A stretch of 8,444 nucleotides of DNA from Anaerolineae bacterium. Lineage in GTDB: Bacteria; Chloroflexota; Anaerolineae; B4-G1; DUEL01. The DNA is taken from assembly GCA_016926575.1 (NCBI GenBank), contig JAFGOJ010000153.1:1-8444 (forward strand). The letters run 5' to 3'. Positions 1 through 7,464 of the stretch are shown here, piece by piece. Made by a program: the position numbers and the translations under genes. Within the stretch, counting starts at the first letter, position 1, and each line of letters begins with the position of its first letter. The notes under the pieces were generated by a model. It was not told the DNA's origin. It did not search any database and saw only the letters and a list, made by a program, of their open reading frames with translations.

Positions 1-16
1 CGGTTACCATGACTTT

Positions 17-66
17 GCAGGGGCTCCGCCCCTGCACCCCGCCGGGGGAACCTGCGGTTCCCCCGG
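17..66. repeat. Two adjacent GC-rich palindromes (REP-like intergenic element)
   Basis: Two perfect hairpins lie 6 bp apart. The first is 17-24 with 28-35 (8-bp stem, 3-nt loop). The second is 42-52 with 56-66 (11-bp stem, 3-nt loop). Each is followed by an ACCCC tract. I recognise this style of dispersed intergenic palindrome from several GC-rich bacterial genomes, but only one copy is in the window, so its repeat status is inferred. The rest of 1-206 shows no credible gene. Confidence 0.55.
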
Positions 67-115
67 ACCCCTTCCGCAAATGGGCCTAGGTTAACGTCTC
101 AGGCGCCCCCCCTTG

Positions 116-143
116 TTCCGCCCGGTCTCCTGACCGGGCGGAA
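116..143 (-). terminator. Strong hairpin after the operon, possible terminator
   Basis: Positions 116-127 and 132-143 form a perfect 12-bp GC-rich stem with a 4-nt loop, starting about 63 bp past the stop of the last gene. On the minus strand it is followed by a few bases and a run of seven Gs rather than a U-tract, so it is not a canonical intrinsic terminator. It could still pause or end transcription or protect the 3' end. Part of the stem (126-135) can also pair with 149-158, giving a competing hairpin. Confidence 0.4.
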
Positions 144-206
144 CGGCGGGTCAGGAGATCCGCACCGACAGGGGCCATTTTCGCCCATCGGTTGTGAGCG
201 CAGCGA

Positions 207-2051
207 TCATGGCCTCTGTTCAGACAATCCGATCAGCCGCTGTTGTATCTGCTCAGGAGACACCGCACCCTGCACCTCCGGCAGCACGACGTGGAACGCG
301 CTGCCGGGGCAGGCCTCTTCGTCGTATCCGGGGCTCTCCGCCCAAATGCGGCCCCTATGCGCTTCAACGATGCCCCGCGCAATCGCCAGCCCCAGCCCCG
401 GCCCCCCACCCTTGAACTTGGTCCGGCCCGAAGAGTGAAACGCCACCCGTCCGGTCTGATAAAACTTGGTGAAGATCAGTTCCTGTGCATCGACATCGAT
501 GCCGATTCCCGTATCGCTCACCACGACCTCGACGAACCGTTCCTGCGATTCACCGGGCATGCCCAACACGCGACCAGTGACCGTGACCGCCCCCCCGTCT
601 GGCGTGTACTTGATCGCGTTCGTCAGCAAATTGCCGAACAGCTTGCAGAGCGCGTCGACGTCCCCTTCGACCTCCGGCAGAGTGCTCATGTCGCCCACGA
701 TCAGGGTCAGGTTGCGCTCCAACAGCGGCTGGTACAACTCGGCGTGCAGCCGCGTCATTACGTAAGGGATAGAGACGCGCTCGAAGACCAGGTCCAGCAC
801 CCGGTTGTCGATCCGCACGATATCGAGCATGCTGTTCACCACATCGTGCATCCGCTCGACGCCGCTCACGATGCCCTGCGCCTGTTGCCGGCACGCCCCG
901 TCCTCCTGAACGTGGGAGTCCCGCAACAACATCTGGCTGAATCCCTTGATCAGAGTCAACGGAGTACGCAACTCGTGAGAGACGATCTGGATGAAATCGG
1001 ATTTGTTCCGGTCCAGCATCTCCAGATGCCGGTAGGCCTTTTCCAGCTCGGCGGTCCGTTCCTGAACCTTCTCCTCCAGCGCCTCGTTGAAGTGAACGAC
1101 CTCGGCGTAGAGTTGCGCGTTGCGCACCGCGATGGCGATCTGATCAGCCATAGTCTGCAGCACCTTCTGATCCTCGGGGTCGAAAGCGGCGACGCGGTCG
1201 CTCTGGATGTCCAGCACACCCAGCAAACCGCGTCGGGTCTGCAAGGGGAGCGCCAGTTCGGAGCGCGTATCGGTGTTATGCTGAATCCTGAGGTAGATCT
1301 CGTCGATCGTAACGTCGGCAGACAGGTAGGCCGTCGCCGTGCGGAACACGTGCGCGACGATGCCTTTCTCGGCGCAGGTGGGGATGGTCGCGCCCAGCGA
1401 GGCGTGGCGCGCGAAGTCCTTGCAGTTAAACGCTCGCAGAACCAGCGCACCGCTGGCATCGTCGTGCATCCAGATCCCCACCGTGCTGTAATCGAAGCGC
1501 GCCCGGATAAGTTCGACCGCCTGTTTCATCAGCACGTCGAGGTCCAAAAAGCGCGTCGCCTGGTGCCCCACCTGGTAACTCGCTTCCAACTGCATCGCGC
1601 GGCGAGAGAGCACGGCATTCGCCTGGTTCAGTTGGTCGACCAGCTCCTGCAAGCGCAGCCGCTGACTGTAAAGATCGATGAACACCCGCACTTTGCTGAG
1701 CAGAATCTCCGGCACGAACGGCTTGCTGAGGAAATCGACCGCACCGGCGCTGTACCCCTTGCGGTGATGGTATTCGTCGGAATAGATGGCGCTGACAAAG
1801 ATGATCGGCAGGCTGGCGGTACTCTCATTGCCGCGCAGAAGAGTCACCAATTCGTAGCCGTCCATCTCCGGCATCTGCACGTCGACGATCGCCACGCAGA
1901 AATCGTGCTCCAGCGTCAGTGCCAGCGCGTCGAAACCGGACGTAGCTTGAAAGACCTCCACGTTCAGCTCCCTGAGCAGCTTCTCCAACGCATACAGGTT
2001 ATCGGGCTTGTCATCGACGATCAAAACATTGGGCCTGTACTGAGGGTCCAT
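207..2051 (-). CDS. Soluble REC-GAF-histidine kinase
   Basis: With the ATG at 2051 the protein has 614 residues and no membrane segment. An N-terminal receiver (about 7-125) has DD at 13-14, Asp57 as phospho-acceptor, Ser87 and Lys110. A short coiled coil and a GAF domain (about 162-312) follow, then a coiled-coil linker, HisKA with SHELRTPL (His359) and the ATPase (N-box NLLTNAIKY at 474-482, DTGIG 513-517, GGGPGLGL 548-555). Everything needed for kinase activity is present. A receiver at the front of a kinase suggests that phosphorylation by another kinase, plausibly the hybrid kinase just upstream, switches its activity. The frame also opens at a GTG at 2060. I prefer the ATG because AGGCGG lies 8 nt before it and the receiver fold begins directly after. 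The gap to the preceding stop is 12 bp. This is the last gene of the operon, and a hairpin lies about 63 bp beyond its stop. No DNA-binding output domain is present. Confidence 0.93.
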   Translation of the reverse strand: MDPQYRPNVLIVDDKPDNLYALEKLLRELNVEVFQATSGFDALALTLEHDFCVAIVDVQMPEMDGYELVTLLRGNESTASLPIIFVSAIYSDEYHHRKGYSAGAVDFLSKPFVPEILLSKVRVFIDLYSQRLRLQELVDQLNQANAVLSRRAMQLEASYQVGHQATRFLDLDVLMKQAVELIRARFDYSTVGIWMHDDASGALVLRAFNCKDFARHASLGATIPTCAEKGIVAHVFRTATAYLSADVTIDEIYLRIQHNTDTRSELALPLQTRRGLLGVLDIQSDRVAAFDPEDQKVLQTMADQIAIAVRNAQLYAEVVHFNEALEEKVQERTAELEKAYRHLEMLDRNKSDFIQIVSHELRTPLTLIKGFSQMLLRDSHVQEDGACRQQAQGIVSGVERMHDVVNSMLDIVRIDNRVLDLVFERVSIPYVMTRLHAELYQPLLERNLTLIVGDMSTLPEVEGDVDALCKLFGNLLTNAIKYTPDGGAVTVTGRVLGMPGESQERFVEVVVSDTGIGIDVDAQELIFTKFYQTGRVAFHSSGRTKFKGGGPGLGLAIARGIVEAHRGRIWAESPGYDEEACPGSAFHVVLPEVQGAVSPEQIQQRLIGLSEQRP

Positions 2052-2063
2052 CGGTCTCACCGC

Positions 2064-5000
2064 CTATCGGTACAACCATACACGCAGCATCGAAAACAGA
2101 CGGTCCACATCGACCGGCTTGGGCAAATAATCGCTCGCTCCGGCTGCGATGCTCTTCTCCCTATCCCCCTTCATCGCCTTCGCCGTCAAGGCCAGGATCG
2201 GCAGGGTGCGAAATGCCGGATTGGCCCGGATACGCCGGATGGCCTCGTAGCCATCCATTCCCGGCATCATAATGTCCATCAGCACCAGGTCGATACCGGG
2301 CGTCGCATCCAACGCATCCAGCGCCTTCTGCCCATCGGGCGCGATGGTGACTTTGAGGCCTTTCTCGCCCAACAGCCTGGACAGGGCAAAGGCGTTGCGC
2401 ATATCGTCGTCGACGATCAGGATGTGCTTTCCGGTCAGCATCGCCTCACGGTCGTGCAGGCGCTTGATGGCGCGCTGCTTGTCTTCCGGCATCTCCGCCA
2501 CGACGCGATGGAGGAACAGCGCCGTCTCGTCCAACAACCGCTCCGGTGACTTGACGCCCTTGACGATCACGCTGTCAGCGTAGCGCATCAACTCCAGATT
2601 CTCCACCTCGGTCAGTTCCCGGCCGGTGTAGACGATGACCGGGCACCTGGCAATCGACTCGTCGGCATCGATCTGGCCAAGCACCTCGAACCCGCTGATG
2701 TCCGGCAGGTTCAAATCCAGGATCATACAATCGAACGGCCGGGAACGCAGCAGGTCCAGCGCATCCCTCCCACTCCCGGCCTCGGTGATGCGGACGTCGC
2801 CGCCCGCCAGCAACTGCTTCACGCTGTGGCGCAGTTGAACGTCATCTTCCAGCAAAAGCAGCGATTTGATCTTGCGGGCAATGAGGCGCTCGATCTTCTG
2901 GAACACCTCGCCCAGCCCCTCTTGGCTCACCGGCTTGGTGAGAAAGCCCATCGCCCCCATCTTGTAGGCATCCAGGTCCTCGTCGGCCACCGACATGATG
3001 TGAATCGGGATGTGGCGCGTGTCGGGCGTCTGCTTCAGCACATCCAATACATCCCAGCCGCTCATCTTGGGCAAATCCAGATCGAGGATGATCGCGTCGG
3101 GCCGGTAGGACTGGGCCATCCGGACGCCCAGCTCACCATCGTCTGCCACCAGGCACTTGAAGCCCTTTTTGTGCGCATAGTTGAGCACGACGCGGGCAAA
3201 GTTGGCATCGTCCTCGACGATGAGCAGCACCTTGCCGCCCGCAGCCAGATCGTCCCGGTCGTCCTGCAGCGCCGGCAGCGGCACGGGCACAGGAGCAGGG
3301 GAAAGCGGCACGCGCGTTTCAGGCTGCGCCTCCGCCACCTCGGCCGGCTTGGCGGGCCGGGGGCTGAACGGCAGGTAGAGCGTGAACGTGCTGCCCACGC
3401 CCCACTCGCTCTCCAGTCCGATGTATCCGCCCAGATTGGCCGCCAGCTCCCGCGAGATCGCCAGACCCAGTCCCGTGCCACCGTACCGCCGGCTGGTGCT
3501 GCCGTCAGCCTGCTGGAACGCCTCGAAGACGACGCGCTGCTGTTCATTTGTCATACCAATGCCGGTGTCCGACACGCCGATGGCGACTACCTGGCTCGCA
3601 TCCAGCCCACTGCCTCCCAGATCGACGTCCGGCGCAGGGCGACACATCGTCAGGCGCACCGTGCCGCGCGAGGTGAACTTGAAAGCATTGGACAGCAGGT
3701 TCTTGAGCACCTGCTCGACGCGCGGCTGGTCGGTTTCGATGCTCTCGGGCAGGTCGTCCGCCAGTTCGACCTCGAAGCTGAGGCCCTTCGCTTCGGCCAC
3801 GTGCGCGAACTGGATCTGCATCACCTCGACCAGATCACGCAGGGGCGTCGGCTGGAAGTGGAACGTCATCTTCCCCGCCTCCACCTTCGAGAGATCGAGA
3901 ATCTGATTGATCAGATCCAAGAGGTCGGTGCCGCTGTTGTAGATGATCTGCGCCGACTCGACCTGTTCATCGGTGAGGTTGCCTTCTTCGTTGTGCGCCA
4001 GCATGCGCGCCAGAATCAAGAGGCTGTTCAATGGCGTGCGCAGTTCGTGGGACATATTCGCCAGGAACTCGGATTTGTACCGGCTGGCCCGCGCCAGTTC
4101 TTCGGCCTTCTGCTCCAACTCAGCCTGGGCGGCGCGCAGGGCCAGGTTCTGCCGGTCGACGACGCCCTTCTGCTCGCGCAGGGCGGTAGCGCGTTCTTCG
4201 AGCTCCGCATTCGCCGTCTCCAACTCCTCCTGCTGCGCGCGCAGGCGGGACTCCGAGGCGCGCAGGCTCGCGGCCTGGGACTCCAGCTCCTCGTTGACGG
4301 CCCGCAGCGACTCCTCGCGTATCTGGAGCTCTTCGGCCTGCTGCTGCGTGTGCTCCAACAGCTCGTCGATGCGGGCACGCGCGCGGGCAGTCTGGAAAGC
4401 GACGGCGATGCGCTCCAAGGCCTGCTCCAGAAACGTCATCTGCAGCGCGTCGAACGGCTTCAGCGCTCCCAGTTCGACCACGCCGATGACCGTGCCGTCG
4501 TACAGCAGGGGCAAGACAAGCACCGTGTGCGGCACCACGTCGCCCATCCCCAAAGCGATGGAGAAGTAATCCGCCGGGACGTGGGTGATGGCGATGGGTT
4601 GCCGCTCCAGCGCCGCCTGGCCCACCAACCCTTCGCCGATGGCGAAGCGGTTGGAGACAGTCTTGCGCTGCCGGTAGGCGTAACTCCCCATCAGATTCAA
4701 CGTGTCGTCCACACGCACGAAGAAGGCCCCGATGGGCGCGTCGAGGTACTGGCACACCTGCCCGATGACGCGGGTAGCCAGCGTGGGCAGGTCCTGCTGC
4801 CCCTGCATCGCCTCTCCCAGCCGGGCCAGCCCGACGACCTGCCACACTTGCGCTTCCAACGCCGCGTTGACCGCCTCGGCCTCTGCCCGCGCCGCCTCTG
4901 CGGTACGCGTCCGTTCGGCCACCTGATCCTCCAGGGATGCCTGGATCGCTTGCAGGTCCCGGTTGCTATCGGCCAGGGCCTGCTCGTTGCGGCGCACCCG

Positions 5001-5564
5001 TGCCAGCGCCGCGTTCAGGCTCGAAAGCGCCAGGTACAGGATGGCCGTGGTGGTGGCCACGTTCGTCGCCACGACCACCATCGCCACCCTGGCGTCGATG
5101 GGCAGGATCGCTTCGGGCAGCACGCCGGAGCGCTCGGCGAGAAAGATGCCCAACGCACTGAGGAGGCTCAGCCCGGCAAACAGCGCAGCGAAGCTCCGGC
5201 CGGAGAGGACGCCGGCGACCATCACCACGACGATGAACCCGGCCGCCTCTGGACTGCGAACGCCGCCCGAAATGGTCACGAGAACCGTAGCCGCCACCCA
5301 CAACAGGAACGCAAACCCCTGCGCGACGGGTTGAACGTACCCGGCACGCAGCGTGATCAGGGCCACGCCGCACAACAGGAGCAGGCCGCCGATGGTCAAC
5401 GCACCCTCCGCGACTTGATCGCCCAGGGGCAGCAATCCGAAGCTCACCGCCCAGACAAAGATACAAAACCATAGGATCGTGTTCAGAATTCTGGCAACCC
5501 GCGTCTTTTCTTCATCCCCCGCGAAGACGGGCGGCGCGAGGATACGCTTCACCCAGTCGATCAT
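2064..5564 (-). CDS. Membrane hybrid histidine kinase: 6TM-GAF-HisKA-HATPase-REC-REC-REC
   Basis: This 1166-residue sensor kinase should autophosphorylate and pass phosphate among its receivers. In order it has about six membrane helices (28-181), a coiled coil (183-240), GAF (about 240-398), a long Glu/Ala-rich coiled coil (400-495) and HisKA with HELRTPL (phospho-acceptor His506). The ATPase follows, with N-box NLLSNAFKF (622-630), DTGIG (666-670) and GGTGLGL (695-701). A proline-rich linker (about 735-766) then leads to three receivers. REC1 has EDD 784-786, Asp828 and Lys877. REC2 has EDD 906-908, Asp950 and Lys1002. REC3 has DDD 1052-1054, Asp1097 and Lys1149. All three retain the phospho-acceptor Asp, the acidic pocket and the Lys, so none looks dead. 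No HPt domain is visible. The ATG overlaps the previous stop (ATGA) with GGAGG 5 nt upstream. Kinases with tandem C-terminal receivers are a known type. The signal sensed and the output partner are unknown. Confidence 0.95.
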   Translation of the reverse strand: MIDWVKRILAPPVFAGDEEKTRVARILNTILWFCIFVWAVSFGLLPLGDQVAEGALTIGGLLLLCGVALITLRAGYVQPVAQGFAFLLWVAATVLVTISGGVRSPEAAGFIVVVMVAGVLSGRSFAALFAGLSLLSALGIFLAERSGVLPEAILPIDARVAMVVVATNVATTTAILYLALSSLNAALARVRRNEQALADSNRDLQAIQASLEDQVAERTRTAEAARAEAEAVNAALEAQVWQVVGLARLGEAMQGQQDLPTLATRVIGQVCQYLDAPIGAFFVRVDDTLNLMGSYAYRQRKTVSNRFAIGEGLVGQAALERQPIAITHVPADYFSIALGMGDVVPHTVLVLPLLYDGTVIGVVELGALKPFDALQMTFLEQALERIAVAFQTARARARIDELLEHTQQQAEELQIREESLRAVNEELESQAASLRASESRLRAQQEELETANAELEERATALREQKGVVDRQNLALRAAQAELEQKAEELARASRYKSEFLANMSHELRTPLNSLLILARMLAHNEEGNLTDEQVESAQIIYNSGTDLLDLINQILDLSKVEAGKMTFHFQPTPLRDLVEVMQIQFAHVAEAKGLSFEVELADDLPESIETDQPRVEQVLKNLLSNAFKFTSRGTVRLTMCRPAPDVDLGGSGLDASQVVAIGVSDTGIGMTNEQQRVVFEAFQQADGSTSRRYGGTGLGLAISRELAANLGGYIGLESEWGVGSTFTLYLPFSPRPAKPAEVAEAQPETRVPLSPAPVPVPLPALQDDRDDLAAGGKVLLIVEDDANFARVVLNYAHKKGFKCLVADDGELGVRMAQSYRPDAIILDLDLPKMSGWDVLDVLKQTPDTRHIPIHIMSVADEDLDAYKMGAMGFLTKPVSQEGLGEVFQKIERLIARKIKSLLLLEDDVQLRHSVKQLLAGGDVRITEAGSGRDALDLLRSRPFDCMILDLNLPDISGFEVLGQIDADESIARCPVIVYTGRELTEVENLELMRYADSVIVKGVKSPERLLDETALFLHRVVAEMPEDKQRAIKRLHDREAMLTGKHILIVDDDMRNAFALSRLLGEKGLKVTIAPDGQKALDALDATPGIDLVLMDIMMPGMDGYEAIRRIRANPAFRTLPILALTAKAMKGDREKSIAAGASDYLPKPVDVDRLFSMLRVWLYR

Positions 5565-6871
5565 AGCGCCCTCCGGTTCTCGGTCTTCTCTTCCAGCTCG
5601 GCGTTGAGCGTCTGAAGCTCTTCGTTGGCCGCCCGCAACTCCTCCTCGCGCGCTTGCAGTTCCTCGGCTTGCTGCTGGGTTTCGGCCAGCAGCGCGTCGA
5701 CGCGCGCGCGCGTCAAGGTGGTGTTGAACGCGATGGCGATGCTCTCCATCACGCTCGCCACGAAGGCTTCCTGGGCCGGGGTGAACCCCGTCAGCGATCC
5801 CAGCTCCACCACGCCGGTCACCTTGTTACGATAGGAGAAGGGCGAAACCAGGATGTGGTTGGGTACAATCTCTCCCAGCCCAGAGACGAGGGTGAGACGG
5901 CCCGGCGGGACGTCGCGGATGAGCATCGCCCGCCCTTCTGCGGCAGCCTGGCCGACCGCGCCCTGGCCCACCTGAAACCATTCGGGCGCGCCGGCGTGCG
6001 CGTAACGGCCCACCGGATACAGCTCGTTCCCCTCCCGCACGAACAACGTGCCGATGGTGGCGTCGACGTAGTGACACACCTGCCGGATGACGGCGTCGGC
6101 CAGCGTGGGGATGTCCTGCTCGCCGCGCATCGCGTCGCTCAACGCCGCTTGCCCGGCAACCTGCCACATCTGGACCTCCAGCGCCTGGCGGGCCGTCTCG
6201 GCCTCTGCGCGGGCGGCCTCGGCGCTGCACGTGCGCTCGGCAACCCGCGACTCCAACAACGCCCGCGCAGCCTCCAGCTCGTAGTTGCTCTCGACGAGAC
6301 GCTGCTCGTTCTGCCGGGCGCGACGCAGGTTGTGGTTGAGGCTGTTGATCGTGATGTATAGCAGCAGGCCCATGAAACTCAACAACGTGACAAAGACAAC
6401 CAGGTTGAAGTAGTTCGTGCGCTCGCTGAAGTGAGTGACAATCGCGCCGGTGACCTCTCCATACACGATCCCGGTGGCGGCGAACAGGCTGAGCAAGGTG
6501 TAGGCGATCACACCCCGCTGCCCCAACAGCAGGCCCGCCAGCACGAGCGTCAGAGGGTAGACGTACATCCCTTCGTCGCGGATGCCATCCCCGACGACGA
6601 CCAGGTACGTCGCAATCGCGAAAGCGAACAAGGGGAAGCCCAGACGCGGCCACGTCACGTGGTTGCGCCAGGTCAGCACGAGCATCACCACGCTGATGAC
6701 GAAAGCGACCGCCGTCGCGGCGGTAACCGTGTCGAATCCCATCGCCGCGCTGGTGACGGCCAGTATACCCGTCATCACCAACGCGGCGCAAGAAATGACG
6801 TACAGAATCAATCGGACGTGCAGCCTGTCGTCGTCTCGATCGAGCCCCAAGAAGCGTTTGAAATCGCTCAT
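5561..6871 (-). CDS. Membrane-anchored GAF sensor with coiled coils, no kinase domain
   Basis: This 436-residue protein has about six hydrophobic helices (roughly 19-41, 47-67, 76-93, 101-116, 119-138, 154-176), an alanine/glutamate-rich coiled coil (about 178-240), a GAF domain (about 241-390) and a second coiled coil (391-430). It then ends with no histidine kinase, cyclase or receiver domain. GAF domains bind small ligands or cofactors; the ligand here cannot be read. It is a clear paralogue of the first ~460 residues of the next gene. Both share NEQ-L--SN--L, VAERT, AEAARAEAE, a QVWQV/QMWQV-type motif, IGVVELG/VTGVVELG and TQQQAEELQ-REE-LRA-NEEL. The ATG overlaps the cheB stop and has GGAGG 7 nt upstream. 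Its last codons contain the ribosome site of the next gene and its stop overlaps that ATG. Since the downstream DNA is simply the next gene's start, the short C-terminus is not a frameshift. It may pair with the hybrid kinase or be a CheR/CheB substrate; both are inference. Confidence 0.9.
   Translation of the reverse strand: MSDFKRFLGLDRDDDRLHVRLILYVISCAALVMTGILAVTSAAMGFDTVTAATAVAFVISVVMLVLTWRNHVTWPRLGFPLFAFAIATYLVVVGDGIRDEGMYVYPLTLVLAGLLLGQRGVIAYTLLSLFAATGIVYGEVTGAIVTHFSERTNYFNLVVFVTLLSFMGLLLYITINSLNHNLRRARQNEQRLVESNYELEAARALLESRVAERTCSAEAARAEAETARQALEVQMWQVAGQAALSDAMRGEQDIPTLADAVIRQVCHYVDATIGTLFVREGNELYPVGRYAHAGAPEWFQVGQGAVGQAAAEGRAMLIRDVPPGRLTLVSGLGEIVPNHILVSPFSYRNKVTGVVELGSLTGFTPAQEAFVASVMESIAIAFNTTLTRARVDALLAETQQQAEELQAREEELRAANEELQTLNAELEEKTENRRAL
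5570..5574 (-). promoter_or_regulatory. Ribosome binding site of the hybrid kinase
   Basis: GGAGG lies 5 nt before the ATG at 5564 and is embedded in the final codons (Arg-Arg-Ala-Leu) of the preceding GAF sensor. The tail of that protein is thus partly dictated by the ribosome site of its neighbour. Confidence 0.7.
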
Positions 6872-7464
6872 ACCACGTCCTCCAGTACGCTCTGCGCCGC
6901 CAGCAAAGCTCCGATCTCGGGCGGGGGCAGCACGTAATCGACCGATACCGCGTCGATGGCCGCACGTGGCATATAGGAGACCTCGGCTGTGTCGGGTTCC
7001 TGCACGACCGCCAGGCCGCCGTGCTCTTTTATCCGCCGCAGACCACGCGCGCCGTCGTTGTTAGCGCCGGTGAGGATGACGCCGATAAGATGCCGTCCGT
7101 AGGCGTCCGCCGCGCTCTCGAACAGCACATCGATAGACGGACGCGCATAGTTGACCTTCACATCGACGGATAGGGAGAACGTGCGGTCGTCCTCGATCAA
7201 CAGGTGGTAGTTGGGGGGCGCAAAGTAGACCCGGCCGGGCTCGACCACCCCTCCCAGTGCAGCTTCCTCGATCACCAGATGGCACTGGCGATGGTAGTAG
7301 ACGATGGCCGGACTCGCTTGCAAAGGGTGGATGTGCTGGACGATCACGACGGGCAGGGAGAACGTGGCAGGGAGCATGGGCAGCAGTTGTGCCAGGGCCG
7401 CCGTCCCTCCCGCCGACGTGCCGATGACCACGGCCCGGTAGCGCTGCCCCAACGCGCCCATCAC
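6868..7464 (-). CDS. cheB: Single-domain CheB-type protein-glutamate methylesterase
   Basis: This gene encodes a 198-residue methylesterase that hydrolyses glutamate methyl esters, opposing the adjacent CheR; some family members also deamidate glutamine. The whole protein is the catalytic domain: the nucleophile loop GTSAGG (Ser17), VQHIHP (His44), the APPNYHLL segment (82-89) and LTGANNDGARG (Asp137) give an intact Ser-His-Asp triad. The N-terminal receiver domain that normally makes CheB phosphorylation-controlled is absent, and cheR directly precedes it, so it has not been lost to a frameshift. Two starts are adjacent: GTG at 7464 (4-bp GTGA overlap with cheR) and ATG at 7461 (one-base overlap). 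Neither has a strong Shine-Dalgarno, which fits translational coupling. The stop overlaps the next gene as ATGA. It probably acts on the same substrate as the neighbouring CheR. The family call is secure; how its activity is controlled is unknown. Confidence 0.94.
   Translation of the reverse strand: MMGALGQRYRAVVIGTSAGGTAALAQLLPMLPATFSLPVVIVQHIHPLQASPAIVYYHRQCHLVIEEAALGGVVEPGRVYFAPPNYHLLIEDDRTFSLSVDVKVNYARPSIDVLFESAADAYGRHLIGVILTGANNDGARGLRRIKEHGGLAVVQEPDTAEVSYMPRAAIDAVSVDYVLPPPEIGALLAAQSVLEDVV
6879..6883 (-). promoter_or_regulatory. Ribosome binding site of the kinase-less GAF sensor
   Basis: GGAGG lies inside the end of cheB, 7 nt before the ATG at 6871. It gives this gene its own initiation signal even though its start overlaps the cheB stop. 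Confidence 0.7.

Noticed and set aside
17..66. Twin hairpins as a CRISPR remnant or intrinsic terminator
   Set aside because: There is no repeat-spacer periodicity, and no T-rich tract follows on either strand.
243..2549. 768-residue open frame on the plus strand opposite the REC-GAF kinase and the end of the hybrid kinase
   Set aside because: It is antisense to two genes with full conserved motifs. Its translation is rich in His, Gln, Arg and Val with no recognisable domain, as expected for the mirror frame of GC-rich coding DNA.
2826..5474. 882-residue open frame on the plus strand opposite the hybrid kinase
   Set aside because: It has the same low-information composition and no motifs, and it spans only the reverse of a well-supported kinase. 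It is a shadow of codon bias.
5561..5700. Frameshift or assembly error truncating the GAF sensor before a kinase domain
   Set aside because: The DNA after its stop encodes the start of the next gene with its own GGAGG and ATG, and no HisKA-like sequence lies in any frame at the junction. The short form is therefore a real gene arrangement.
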